The notes under the pieces were generated by a model. That model was not told where the DNA came from. It saw only the letters and a list, made by a program, of their open reading frames with translations, and made no database searches. From SIG452 sp045580405 (GTDB taxonomy: Bacteria; Bacillota; Clostridia; UMGS1840): DNA of 44,906 nt. Position numbers and translations under genes: made by a program. Below are positions 25,085-32,283 of this stretch, piece by piece (the stretch's first letter is position 1; each line of letters opens with the position of its first letter). Where the stretch lies: NCBI GenBank assembly GCA_045580405.1, contig JAZNNT010000153.1, positions 1 to 44,906 of the forward strand. The letters run 5' to 3'.

Positions 25085-25684
25085 ATGATAGCAATTATTG
25101 ATTACGGCGCAGGAAACCTGTTTGGAGTTTCCAATGCGTTAAAACAGTTTACAAAAGAAGTGGAAATTACTTCCGACAAAGACACCATCCGTGCTGCCGA
25201 CCATGTGATTTTGCCCGGTGTTGGCAGCTTTGACGATGCTATGGGTAGTATCAACCGTTCCGGTTTAATAGAAACTGTCTACGAGGTGATCGATAAAAAA
25301 ACTCCTTTTTTGGGAATCTGCGTGGGGCTTCAGATGTGTTTTGAAAAATCCGAGGAGGGAGTATTGCCCGGTCTTGGCATTTTTCCCGGAGAAATCAAAA
25401 AGTTTCCTGTTGACATTTGTAAAAAAGTGCCTCAGATTGGCTGGAATCGGGTCACTACTAAAGAAAGTCCCCTGTTTTTAGACTTACCCGATGACTACTT
25501 CTATTTTGTGCATAGCTACTATCTGGAAGCCAAAAACCGTGACGAAGTAATTGCCACGGCAGAATACGGTATCCCCTTTGACTGTGCTTATCAGAAAGAT
25601 AATGTGTTTTTAACCCAGTTTCATCCCGAAAAAAGCGGCAAAACCGGACTGAAGCTATTGGAAAATTTTTTGGCAGTGAAATAG
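25085..25684 (+). CDS. hisH: Imidazole glycerol phosphate synthase glutaminase subunit HisH
   Basis: A 199-residue class I glutamine amidotransferase that supplies ammonia to HisF. The nucleophile region is LGICVGLQ (Cys79) and the His-Glu pair is FLTQFHPEKSG (His180, Glu182), so the triad is complete, unlike that of CarA here. It starts one base after the hisG stop. hisF and the other his genes do not follow; instead a palindromic element (A2) begins on the TAG stop. Confidence 0.95.
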   Translation: MIAIIDYGAGNLFGVSNALKQFTKEVEITSDKDTIRAADHVILPGVGSFDDAMGSINRSGLIETVYEVIDKKTPFLGICVGLQMCFEKSEEGVLPGLGIFPGEIKKFPVDICKKVPQIGWNRVTTKESPLFLDLPDDYFYFVHSYYLEAKNRDEVIATAEYGIPFDCAYQKDNVFLTQFHPEKSGKTGLKLLENFLAVK

Positions 25685-25732
25685 CCTTCTCCTTTGAGGA
25701 GAAGGGGGACCGCTTGCGGTGGATGAGGTGTT
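25684..25732 (+). repeat. Palindromic repeat family A, copy A2 (left end of element 1)
   Basis: Hairpin GCCTTCTCC/GGAGAAGG, then hairpin ACCGC-TT-GCGGT, then GGATGAGGTGTTTT. Its first G is the last base of the hisH TAG stop. With A3 it bounds a 443-base unit. Confidence 0.9.
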
Positions 25733-25737
25733 TTGAA

Positions 25738-26103
25738 ATGAATCCGTTTCAGAATCAAAAACTGACCGACAATGCCAAATCTTTACGAAAAGAAATGACC
25801 AAAGAAGAACGTCATCTTTGGTATGATTTTTTAAAAACATTACCCGTTACTGTCCATCGGCAAAAAGTCATTGGCAGCTATATTGTGGATTTTTATATCG
25901 CATCTGCCAAATTAGTGATTGAACTGGACGGTTCCCAGCATTTTGAAGATGGACATCAACTACGGGATATCAAAAGAGACGAATACCTGATGAAATTAGG
26001 GATTCGGGTACTTCGATATACTAATTTAGAAATTCAAAAAAACTTTCAAGGTGTTTGTTTGGATATTGTAAACCATTTAGACACCTCATCAGTCACTTCG
26101 TGA
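25738..26103 (+). CDS. DUF559 endonuclease-like protein, copy 1
   Basis: A 121-residue protein of the DUF559 family, related to very-short-patch repair (Vsr-like) and PD-(D/E)XK nucleases. The core is visible: RKEMTKEERHLWYDFLK, then HRQKVIGSYIVDFYI (Asp), then KLVIELDGSQH (Glu-x-Asp, His). Its cellular role is not established. I start it at the ATG before NPFQNQKL; an in-frame ATG 8 codons earlier lies inside the palindrome. No Shine-Dalgarno sequence is obvious. The C-terminal DTSSVTS and the stop are encoded by the right palindrome. 105 of 129 residues of the longer frame match copy 2. Confidence 0.8.
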   Translation: MNPFQNQKLTDNAKSLRKEMTKEERHLWYDFLKTLPVTVHRQKVIGSYIVDFYIASAKLVIELDGSQHFEDGHQLRDIKRDEYLMKLGIRVLRYTNLEIQKNFQGVCLDIVNHLDTSSVTS

Positions 26104-26126
26104 CAGCTTCTCCTCAAGGAGAAGCC
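26081..26126 (-). repeat. Palindromic repeat family A, copy A3 (right end of element 1)
   Basis: On the minus strand: hairpin GGCTTCTCC/GGAGAAGC, hairpin TCAC-GAA-GTGA, CTGATGAGGTGT. It is inverted relative to A2 and overlaps the 3' end of the DUF559 gene. Confidence 0.9.
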
Positions 26127-26159
26127 TAAAATATGACAGAAAGGAGGTTTTTTGATATC

Positions 26160-26834
26160 ATGGAACAAAAAATCGGATACGTCTTCAAAAATAAAGAACT
26201 GCTTCGTAACGCTTTAACAAGACGTTCCTATGCCGTGGAGCATAATTTAACCGAATACAATCAGCGGTTGGAATTTTTGGGAGATTCGGTATTAGGCTTA
26301 ACAATTGCCGAGGAGCTTTACAAACTGCTTCCCGATGTGAAGGAAGGGGAGCTGACTAAGTTAAAAGCATCTGTGGTTTGTGAAAAATCCTTGGCCATTG
26401 TGGCAAACCGTTTGGAAATCCCCCGTTATCTTCTGATTGGGAACGGAGAAAAGCTGTTGGGCATTGAAAAACTGGATTCTACCACCTCAGATACTTTAGA
26501 AGCCATTTTTGGTGCCGTGTTTTTAGACAGCGATTTCCCCACCGCCAAGGAAGTTGTGCTTCGCCTGATGCGTGACGCGGTGGCAGACACGGTGAAAAAC
26601 CGAAATGTGCTGGATTCCAAGTCTAAGCTCCAGGAACTGGTGCAAAAGGAATCCAAAGTGGATTTAGTGTATGAACTGGTAAAATCCGAAGGGCCTGATC
26701 ACGATAAGCATTTTGTATCTCAGGTGTCTCATCTGGGAAAAGTGCTGGGTGTGGGCGAAGGCAAAACCAAAAAAGAGGCAGAAAAGCAAGCTGCCCGAAA
26801 AGCTATTGAAACTTACTACCCCAATGAAGTATAG
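26160..26834 (+). CDS. rnc: Ribonuclease III
   Basis: A 224-residue double-strand-specific endoribonuclease. The signature NQRLEFLGDSVLGL holds the catalytic Glu and Asp; DTLEAIFGAVFLD follows near residue 115; the C-terminal third is a double-stranded-RNA-binding domain ending KKEAEKQAARKAIE. AAGGAGG lies 12 bases before this ATG; the in-frame ATG at 26133 precedes that site and is not used. The usual smc-ftsY neighbours are missing. Confidence 0.95.
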   Translation: MEQKIGYVFKNKELLRNALTRRSYAVEHNLTEYNQRLEFLGDSVLGLTIAEELYKLLPDVKEGELTKLKASVVCEKSLAIVANRLEIPRYLLIGNGEKLLGIEKLDSTTSDTLEAIFGAVFLDSDFPTAKEVVLRLMRDAVADTVKNRNVLDSKSKLQELVQKESKVDLVYELVKSEGPDHDKHFVSQVSHLGKVLGVGEGKTKKEAEKQAARKAIETYYPNEV

Positions 26835-26891
26835 TTTTTTAATTTTTAACAGAACAGAAACAGACTACCCTAAAGAAAGGAATACCAAAAT

Positions 26892-28076
26892 ATGCAGTAT
26901 CACATTTCTGACAATATGAAAACCATGCAGGGTTCTGCCATCCGTGAAATGTTTAAAACCATGGCAAAACCCGGCATTATCTCTTTTGCGGGAGGAAATC
27001 CCTCTCCCTTAACCTTCCCCGTGGACGAAATCAAGGAAATTGCCCAGAGAGTACTTACCGAAATGCCTTCTTTATGTTTGCAGTACGGCATCACCGAAGG
27101 CTATACTCCCTTAATTGAGCAGGTGGAAGCAAGACTTAAAAAACAGGGCATCTATCGGGAAGGATGTAACACCATTATTACCACCGGCGGTCAGCAGGGA
27201 TTGGATTTGGCAGTAAAAAGCATCTTAAATCCCGGTGACACCATCATCGTGGAAGAACCCAGCTTTATCGGTGCGTTAAATTCCTTCCGTACATACGGTG
27301 CCGTGTTAAAAGGGGTACCCGTGGAAGAAGACGGCATGGATATGGAAAAATTGGAAGAGATTTTAAAAAGTGATAACAGAGTGAGAATCATCTATGTGAT
27401 TCCCACCTTCCAAAATCCCACCGGTATCACCATGAGTTTGGAAAAAAGAAAGAAACTGCTTTCCTTAGCATATCAGTACAATGTTGTGATTTTTGAAGAT
27501 AACCCCTACGGCGAGCTTCGTTTTAAAGGGGAAAACGTGCCCACCTTAAAATCTATGGACGAAGAAAATGCGGTCATGTATTTTGGGTCCTTCTCCAAAA
27601 TTTTGGCACCGGGTCTTCGCCTTGGTTTCACTCACGGTATTCCCCAGATTATGGAAAAAATGGTGGTAGCAAAGCAGGTAAACGACGTACATACCAACCT
27701 GTTAACTCAGGTAATCGCATCTGAATGGTTAAAAACCTGCGACATTGATGCTCACATTGGGAAAGCAAGAGAATTATACGGTCATCAATGTGAACTGATG
27801 TTATCGGAAATGGACAAACACTTCCCCAAAGAAGTTACCTATACCCGTCCCGAAGGCGGTCTCTTTATTTGGTGTACCCTACCCGAAGGAATGGATGCGG
27901 CAGGCATCGTGAAAAAAGGGGTAGAAAAGAATGTGGCATTTGTGCCCGGTTCTAACTTTATGACCGATATGGCAAAACCCTGTAATTGCTTCCGCTTAAA
28001 CTATTCCACCATGACTGACGATAAAATTGTGGAAGGCATCGGCATTTTAGCAGACGTGCTGAAAGAAAATCTGTAA
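26892..28076 (+). CDS. PLP-dependent aminotransferase, class I/II (2-aminoadipate/MocR-like group)
   Basis: A 394-residue fold-type I aminotransferase. The N-terminal ISFAGGNPSPLTFPVDEI and the TTGGQQGLDLAVKS segment mark the LysN/ARO8-like subgroup. PTFQNPTG near residue 170 and the PLP lysine in GSFSKILAPGLRLG near 235 are intact. Members transaminate 2-aminoadipate, branched-chain or aromatic amino acids, so the substrate cannot be fixed from sequence. It has an AAAGGAA ribosome site and lies 57 bases after rnc. Confidence 0.88.
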   Translation: MQYHISDNMKTMQGSAIREMFKTMAKPGIISFAGGNPSPLTFPVDEIKEIAQRVLTEMPSLCLQYGITEGYTPLIEQVEARLKKQGIYREGCNTIITTGGQQGLDLAVKSILNPGDTIIVEEPSFIGALNSFRTYGAVLKGVPVEEDGMDMEKLEEILKSDNRVRIIYVIPTFQNPTGITMSLEKRKKLLSLAYQYNVVIFEDNPYGELRFKGENVPTLKSMDEENAVMYFGSFSKILAPGLRLGFTHGIPQIMEKMVVAKQVNDVHTNLLTQVIASEWLKTCDIDAHIGKARELYGHQCELMLSEMDKHFPKEVTYTRPEGGLFIWCTLPEGMDAAGIVKKGVEKNVAFVPGSNFMTDMAKPCNCFRLNYSTMTDDKIVEGIGILADVLKENL

Positions 28077-28127
28077 TTTGCAGTAGGTTGGTGGATTGGA
28101 AATAGGGTGGCATATAAGCCTTCTCCT

Positions 28128-28165
28128 TTGAGGAGAAGGGGGACCGCTTGCGGTGGATGAGGTGT
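28128..28165 (+). repeat. Palindromic repeat family A, copy A4 (solo)
   Basis: Hairpin GCCTTCTCC/GGAGAAGG and hairpin ACCGC/GCGGT, ending GGATGAGGTGTTTT, the same as A2. It is followed by GTGCCCTTTTTCTGCGCCTT, which resembles the right end of family B, so A4 seems to lie inside a degraded B copy. There is no DUF559 gene here. Confidence 0.85.
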
Positions 28166-28207
28166 TTTGTGCCCTTTTTCTGCGCCTTAGAGGTGGCATC
28201 ACCAAAT

Positions 28208-28240
28208 TATAATTTTGATTATCCTAACAGAGACGAGGAG
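28208..28240 (+). repeat. Repeat family C, copy 3, carrying the trpS Shine-Dalgarno sequence
   Basis: AATTTTGATTATCCTAACAG followed by AGACGAGGAG matches the two copies near holB (positions 8256-8367, opposite strand). GAGGAG lies 8 bases before the trpS ATG. Confidence 0.6.
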
Positions 28241-28248
28241 CAAAGAAA

Positions 28249-29256
28249 ATGGAAACTATCGAAAGAAAAAAACGAATCTTTTCGGGCATTCAGCCCTCCG
28301 GACATATCACCATCGGAAACTATATCGGTGCCTTAAAAAACTGGGTAAAACTCCAGGATGAGTATGACTGTGCCTACTGCGTGGTGGATATGCATGCCAT
28401 TACCGTTCGTCAGACTCCTGCGGACCTCCGTAAGCGATGCTTAGACTTTTTAACCCAGTATATTGCTTGCGGACTGGACCCTGAGAAAAACATTATGTTT
28501 ATGCAGTCCCATAACCCTGCTCATGCAGAATTGGCTTGGGTTCTGATGTGCAATTCCTATATGGGTGAGCTGTCCCGTATGACCCAGTTTAAAGATAAAA
28601 CCAAGAACAAGCAGAACGAATCCATTGGTGCAGGGCTGTTTACCTATCCGGTACTGATGGCGGCAGATATTCTCTTATACGGAACCGATTTGGTTCCCGT
28701 TGGTATTGACCAGATGCAGCATCTGGAGTTAGCAAGAGACTTGGCAATCCGTTTTAATAATGTGTATGGTGAAACCTTCACCGTTCCCGAAGGGTATCTT
28801 TCTAAAACCGGTGCCAAAATTATGAGCTTGCAGGAACCCACCAAGAAAATGTCTAAATCTGACGAAAACCCCAAGGCCTATATCACCGTGACAGACGATC
28901 CTGATGCAATTACCAAAAAAATCAAGTCTGCTGTGACCGACAGCGATATGAAAATCTGCCGTGGGGAAGGCAAAGAGGGTATCGAAAACTTAATGAGCAT
29001 TATGGGTGCCATCACCGGTAAGTCTTTTGAAGAAATCGAAGCCCAGTACCAGGGCAAAAACTACGGTATCTTTAAAGCGGATGTGGCAGAATGCGTGGTG
29101 GAAGAATTACGCCCCGTAAGAGAAAAATACTTGCAATTACAGGGAGATAAGGCATATTTAGAGCAGATTTATAAGCAAGGCGCCGAAAAGGCATGTCTTG
29201 CTTCCCGCAAAATTTTAAGAAAAGTGTATAAAAAAATCGGCTTTATCGAACGGTAG
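28249..29256 (+). CDS. trpS: Tryptophanyl-tRNA synthetase
   Basis: A 335-residue class I synthetase. The HIGH-like motif is PSGHITIGNYIGA (TIGN), and the KMSKS motif is KKMSKSDENPK near residue 205. The tryptophan pocket wording GTDLVPVGIDQMQHLELARD is normal. The 172-base region upstream contains repeats A4 and C but no recognisable T-box. It ends 24 bases before the second DUF559 element. Confidence 0.97.
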   Translation: METIERKKRIFSGIQPSGHITIGNYIGALKNWVKLQDEYDCAYCVVDMHAITVRQTPADLRKRCLDFLTQYIACGLDPEKNIMFMQSHNPAHAELAWVLMCNSYMGELSRMTQFKDKTKNKQNESIGAGLFTYPVLMAADILLYGTDLVPVGIDQMQHLELARDLAIRFNNVYGETFTVPEGYLSKTGAKIMSLQEPTKKMSKSDENPKAYITVTDDPDAITKKIKSAVTDSDMKICRGEGKEGIENLMSIMGAITGKSFEEIEAQYQGKNYGIFKADVAECVVEELRPVREKYLQLQGDKAYLEQIYKQGAEKACLASRKILRKVYKKIGFIER

Positions 29257-29280
29257 AGCGGATATCAAAAGAAAAGCAAA

Positions 29281-29328
29281 GCCTTCTCCTTTGAGGAGAA
29301 GGGGGACCGCTTGCGGTGGATGCGGTGT
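29281..29328 (+). repeat. Palindromic repeat family A, copy A5 (left end of element 2)
   Basis: The same double hairpin as A2, with one change (GGATGCGGTGTTTT). It is 24 bases after the trpS stop. Confidence 0.9.
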
Positions 29329-29334
29329 TTTGGA

Positions 29335-29700
29335 ATGAATCCATTTCAGAATCAAAAACTGACTGACAATGCAAAATCTCTACGGAAAGAGATGACCAAA
29401 GAAGAACGTCATCTTTGGTACGATTTTCTAAAAACATTACCTGTTACTGTCCATCGGCAAAAAGTCATTGGCGGTTATATTGTTGATTTTTATATTGCAT
29501 CATCCAAACTAGTGATTGAATTGGACGGAAGTCAACATTTTGAAGATGCAGGGAAAGCTCAGGATCTAAAAAGAGATTCCTATTTTGCAAAAATGGGAAT
29601 TACTGTTTTGCGGTATTCCAACTTAGATATGAAAAGAAATTTTAATGGTGTCTGTCAGCATATTTTAAGTCATTTAGACACCTCATCAGTCACTTCGTGA
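29335..29700 (+). CDS. DUF559 endonuclease-like protein, copy 2
   Basis: A 121-residue paralogue of the protein at 25738-26103. Counting from the in-frame ATG in the palindrome, residues 1-79 differ at 3 positions and residues 80-129 at 21. The core acidic residues (VDFYI, VIELDGSQH) are unchanged. The C-terminal HLDTSSVTS comes from the right palindrome, as in copy 1. No Shine-Dalgarno sequence is seen, so translation may be weak or depend on upstream readthrough from trpS. Confidence 0.8.
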   Translation: MNPFQNQKLTDNAKSLRKEMTKEERHLWYDFLKTLPVTVHRQKVIGGYIVDFYIASSKLVIELDGSQHFEDAGKAQDLKRDSYFAKMGITVLRYSNLDMKRNFNGVCQHILSHLDTSSVTS

Positions 29701-29723
29701 CAGCTTCCCCTCAAGGGGAAGCC
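29678..29723 (-). repeat. Palindromic repeat family A, copy A6 (right end of element 2)
   Basis: On the minus strand: GGCTTCCCC/GGGGAAGC, hairpin TCAC/GTGA, CTGATGAGGTGT. Compared with A3, both arms of the first hairpin changed together (CTCC/GGAG to CCCC/GGGG), which keeps the pairing. Confidence 0.9.
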
Positions 29724-29762
29724 TTTCTCAGAAAATTAAATTCCAAAAAAGGAGTGTTTTTT

Positions 29763-30752
29763 ATGAATAAGTATATCGGACATCCTGGCCAGTTGGGCGG
29801 TGTGGAAGAGGTTACCTTAGCAAAAGGAAAAGGCAAGGGTATGAATCTTCTGCAGATTAAAAATACCAAAGGAGTGGACATCACCTTGGTTTGTGACAGA
29901 TGTATGGACATTTCCCGTCTGTCTTACAAAGGGGTAAACCTGGGTTGGTTTTCCCCGGCAGGCTATGTGTCCCCCGCCTTGTATGACGATGCCAAGGGCA
30001 GAGGATTCTTACAGAATTTTACCGCCGGCTTTATGACCACTTGCGGTCTCACTGCTGTTGGCGGTTCCTGTATGGACGACGGAGAAAGCACCCCCATGCA
30101 CGGCTTAATCAGTAATATCCCCTGCGATAGCTACAACTATTGGGAAACCGAGGACGAAATCATTGTGGAAGCAGTTGCTACCGAAGCATCCTTATTTGCT
30201 TGCCACACTCAGATGAAGCGTACTTATAAAATTTCCAAAACCGAAGACAAGGTAACCTTATCTGACACCATCACCAACATCGGTAACAAAACCGCACCCA
30301 GCCAAGTGCTCTATCATATCAATTTAGGATATCCTTTACTTTCCGAAAACGCAAAAGTGATGATTCCCGAAATTTCCAGCAAACCCACCGCAGATGCATT
30401 TATCCCCAAATATGACCAGCGAAAAGTGATGGAAAAGCCCCAGGCAGGCTTTTCGGAAGAATGCTATGTGTATGACGTGGCGGAAACTGACGGCAAAGCA
30501 AAAATCGGTATTTACAATCCCGATGTGAACGCAGGCTTCATCATGACGATGTCCAAAGAAACTCTCCCCTTCTTAACCGAATGGAAAATGATGGGCGAAT
30601 ATGAATATGTGCTGGGCTTAGAACCCGGTAACGCTTGGCCCTGCGGCAGAAAAGCCATGAGAGAAAACGGAGAATTAAAATTCTTAGAACCCGGCGAATC
30701 CATTACTACGGAAATTGTTTTGGAATTTACCGACAAAGATTTTGACCTCTAA
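29763..30752 (+). CDS. DUF4432 / aldose 1-epimerase-like protein
   Basis: A 329-residue protein of the galactose-mutarotase-like beta-sandwich fold, DUF4432 group. Visible segments are DITLVCDRCMDISRLSYKGVNLGW near residue 38, GLTAVGGSCMDDG, MHGLISNIP (probable active-site His) near 115, and YHINLGYPLL near 200. The substrate is unknown; the fold usually binds a sugar. The start has AAAAGGAGTG 7 bases upstream; an in-frame start at 29697 lies in the palindrome. Its stop is followed after 2-3 bases by repeat B4. Confidence 0.85.
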   Translation: MNKYIGHPGQLGGVEEVTLAKGKGKGMNLLQIKNTKGVDITLVCDRCMDISRLSYKGVNLGWFSPAGYVSPALYDDAKGRGFLQNFTAGFMTTCGLTAVGGSCMDDGESTPMHGLISNIPCDSYNYWETEDEIIVEAVATEASLFACHTQMKRTYKISKTEDKVTLSDTITNIGNKTAPSQVLYHINLGYPLLSENAKVMIPEISSKPTADAFIPKYDQRKVMEKPQAGFSEECYVYDVAETDGKAKIGIYNPDVNAGFIMTMSKETLPFLTEWKMMGEYEYVLGLEPGNAWPCGRKAMRENGELKFLEPGESITTEIVLEFTDKDFDL

Positions 30753-30754
30753 TA

Positions 30755-30956
30755 CGGCTTGTAAAAGCACACAGACCGCAAAAGGCATGGATTTTATTCC
30801 ATGTCTTTTTGTTTAAGGTGAAAATTTGTTGACACAAATTTTAATTATAATGCCTTTTGCTATTCGCAAACCTTACCACTCGGCGTACCAATGTACGCCT
30901 TCGGATAACCCTTCGGTTCGGTTTGTAAATTCTGTGCCCTTTTCCTGCACCTTAGG
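30755..30956 (+). repeat. Repeat family B, copy B4 (full length), 2 bases after the DUF4432 stop
   Basis: The left end is CGGCTTGTAAAAGCACACAG and the right end TTCTGTGCCCTTTTCCTGCA, which pair (AAAAG.CACAG with CTGTG.CCTTTT). Inside are a hairpin GGCATGGA/TCCATGTC with a T run, a second hairpin AAAATTTGT/ACAAATTTT, and the core GGCGTACC.. /..GTACGCC with a CTTCGG turn. Confidence 0.85.
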
Positions 30957-30964
30957 TGGTGGCG

Positions 30965-31084
30965 GTTTGACAAATGGCGCATAATGAATGAACCTCACCG
31001 CTCGCCGTACACGCGGTACGGCTTCGGGTAACCACCTTCGGTGTTCGGTTTCTTCATTCTGCATCCATTTTTCTTCGCCTTACG
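30965..31084 (+). repeat. Repeat family B, copy B5, in tandem with B4
   Basis: AAATGGCGCATAATGAATGA on the left pairs with TCTTCATTCTGCATCCATTT on the right; inside are GCCGTAC/GTACGGC and GGTAACC/GGTGTTCGG. It follows B4 rather than a gene. Confidence 0.85.
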
Positions 31085-31105
31085 GTATCAAAATATTTAT
31101 AAACG

Positions 31106-31137
31106 AGAAAACGGTATGGAAATTCCATACCGTTTTC
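31106..31137 (+). terminator. Terminator after the DUF4432 gene and repeats
   Basis: A 15-base-pair stem, GAAAACGGTATGGAA with TTCCATACCGTTTTC. It converges with trmB. Confidence 0.8.
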
Positions 31138-31200
31138 TTCTTGTCGATTTGTGTGGCAGTTTCAGCATACCATTCTTTTAAATAATTGTCAAGGAAAACA

Positions 31201-31235
31201 AAAAATGAGATTCATTATGAATCTCATTTTTTGTT
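31201..31235 (-). terminator. Terminator after trmB
   Basis: A stem AAAATGAGATTCAT with ATGAATCTCATTTT; its outer part overlaps the trmB stop. T/A runs lie on both sides. Confidence 0.8.
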
Positions 31236-31895
31236 TTCTGTTTTGAATTTTGCCACTAGTTTTTGAATGGGGTATCCCATTCCTGAAAATCTTGTTTCGT
31301 ATTCCGTCATAATATTGCCTTCGGGATACTCTTTATGTAAATCAAAGGTTAAAAGGAGCCATTGCATCCCGTATTCCTTAGTTTCCAACAGCGAAAAACG
31401 GAACAGGCGCACGTTATCGGTCTTAAAATGAAGCTCCCCGCCATCTGCCAGCACGGTTTCGTATTTCTTTAAAAACAGCTTATGGGTTAAGCGTTTTCTT
31501 CTGTGGCGGCCTTTGGGCCAGGGATCGGAAAAGTTTAAGTAAATCCGTTCAATGCTGCCCGGTGCAAACATGGAATCTAAAAGGTTTGCATCTAAGTTAG
31601 CAAAACGAAGATTAAAAAGTCCCTCGGATTTCGTTGCTGCAATGGCAATCACGTCGGCGCATTTTTCAAATGCAATGTAGTTAATATCAGGGTTTTGCTT
31701 TGCCAAAGTGGTGATAAAATCGCCTTTCCCCGCTCCAATCTCTATGTGAACGGGATTGTCGTTTCCAAAAATTTTTTGGCAGTCAATAAATTCTGCTTTC
31801 ACTTCGGTATCCGTAGCAATATCGGAAAAATCCAGGAAAAAGTCTTTATAAAATTCCAAACGCTTGGGCGTGTTTTTCTTTTTTCGTAACCGCAT
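31224..31895 (-). CDS. trmB: tRNA (guanine-N(7)-)-methyltransferase TrmB
   Basis: A 223-residue SAM-dependent enzyme that makes m7G46 in tRNA variable loops. The SAM site is HIEIGAGKGDFITTLA and the family signature is YLNFSDPWPKGRHRRKRLTHK near residue 125. The start is the ATG before RLRKKKNTPKR with AAAAGGAA upstream; a 40-codon in-frame extension is made of hairpin-ladder sequence and rejected. The leader from its promoter is about 195 bases. Confidence 0.94.
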   Translation of the reverse strand: MRLRKKKNTPKRLEFYKDFFLDFSDIATDTEVKAEFIDCQKIFGNDNPVHIEIGAGKGDFITTLAKQNPDINYIAFEKCADVIAIAATKSEGLFNLRFANLDANLLDSMFAPGSIERIYLNFSDPWPKGRHRRKRLTHKLFLKKYETVLADGGELHFKTDNVRLFRFSLLETKEYGMQWLLLTFDLHKEYPEGNIMTEYETRFSGMGYPIQKLVAKFKTENKK

Positions 31896-32095
31896 AGTAA
31901 AAAATTCCTTTTCTATTGTGATGCAAAGATCTCCCCGACCAGAAGCTGATGGGGGATTTTGCACTGATGTTTTTATGAATTGGAGTTCCTCCATGAATTG
32001 TTGCATCGGCAACATGATTTGAATTGCTTTTTCATGAAATCTTTGATTTCAATTCATGCCGAAGGCAATTCATTGATTTCATCCTTGATGAAATC
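31896..32095 (-). repeat. Hairpin-ladder repeat in the trmB leader
   Basis: A 200-base non-coding stretch built of short hairpins. On the minus strand these include TGATTTCATC-AAG-GATGAAATCA, TTGCC-TTC-GGCA, TGAAATC-AAA-GATTTCA and GTTGC-CGAT-GCAAC. The motifs GAATT and ATTTCAT recur between them. No gene is supported. It lies between the trmB promoter and its ribosome site, so it would be transcribed. Confidence 0.65.
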
Positions 32096-32124
32096 ATTCT
32101 ATCATATGCAATAAAAAATTACAA
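32096..32124 (-). promoter_or_regulatory. sigma-A promoter of trmB
   Basis: On the minus strand, TTGTAA (32119-32124) and TAGAAT (32096-32101) are 17 bases apart. Confidence 0.65.
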
Positions 32125-32170
32125 GTAATTCTCCCAAAAAAGTCGTGTCTTGTTTTGTTACCGTTACTTT

Positions 32171-32177
32171 TGTCGAA
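32171..32177 (+). promoter_or_regulatory. Spo0A box upstream of spoIIE
   Basis: TGTCGAA, in the context TTTTGTCGAAAA, matches the Spo0A recognition heptamer. A weaker inverted copy (CCCGACA) lies at 32202-32208. They lie 63-70 and about 30 bases before the -10. Confidence 0.6.
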
Positions 32178-32210
32178 AAGATTTTCAAATTTCTGCATAC
32201 TCCCGACAGA

Positions 32211-32245
32211 TTGCAACACCTTTTTCATAAAACCTGTGTTATACT
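32211..32245 (+). promoter_or_regulatory. spoIIE promoter with long spacer
   Basis: TTGCAA (32211-32216) and TATACT (32240-32245) are separated by 23 bases. Such over-long sigma-A spacers are characteristic of Spo0A~P-activated promoters such as Bacillus spoIIG and spoIIE. No better -35 occurs at 17 bases. Confidence 0.55.
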
Positions 32246-32283
32246 GATAAAAATTGGAAAAAATTGGAAAAGGAGTGACTGCC

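Larger units (their letters stand above)
25684..26126 (+). mobile_element. 443-base palindrome-bounded DUF559 element, copy 1 (putative)
   Basis: Two family A palindromes in inverted orientation (25684-25732 and 26081-26126) enclose one small gene. The reading frame starts just after the left palindrome and its last codons and stop lie inside the right one. A second element of exactly the same length is at 29281-29723. Element-like status is inferred from this duplication; no target duplication is evident. Confidence 0.6.
29281..29723 (+). mobile_element. 443-base palindrome-bounded DUF559 element, copy 2 (putative)
   Basis: The same architecture and exact length as 25684-26126: inverted family A palindromes around a DUF559 gene whose stop lies in the right palindrome. 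It sits between trpS and the DUF4432 gene. Direct target duplications are not evident; the flanks read AAA|GCC and GCC|TTT. Confidence 0.6.

Noticed and set aside
30820..30860. TTGACA and TATAAT inside repeat B4 as a promoter
   Set aside because: The spacer is only about 11 bases, too short for sigma-A; the TTGACA is the loop of a perfect hairpin.
31896..32015. 40-codon N-terminal extension of trmB
   Set aside because: It is encoded by hairpin-ladder repeat sequence; the ATG at 31895 has a ribosome site and TrmB proteins start there.
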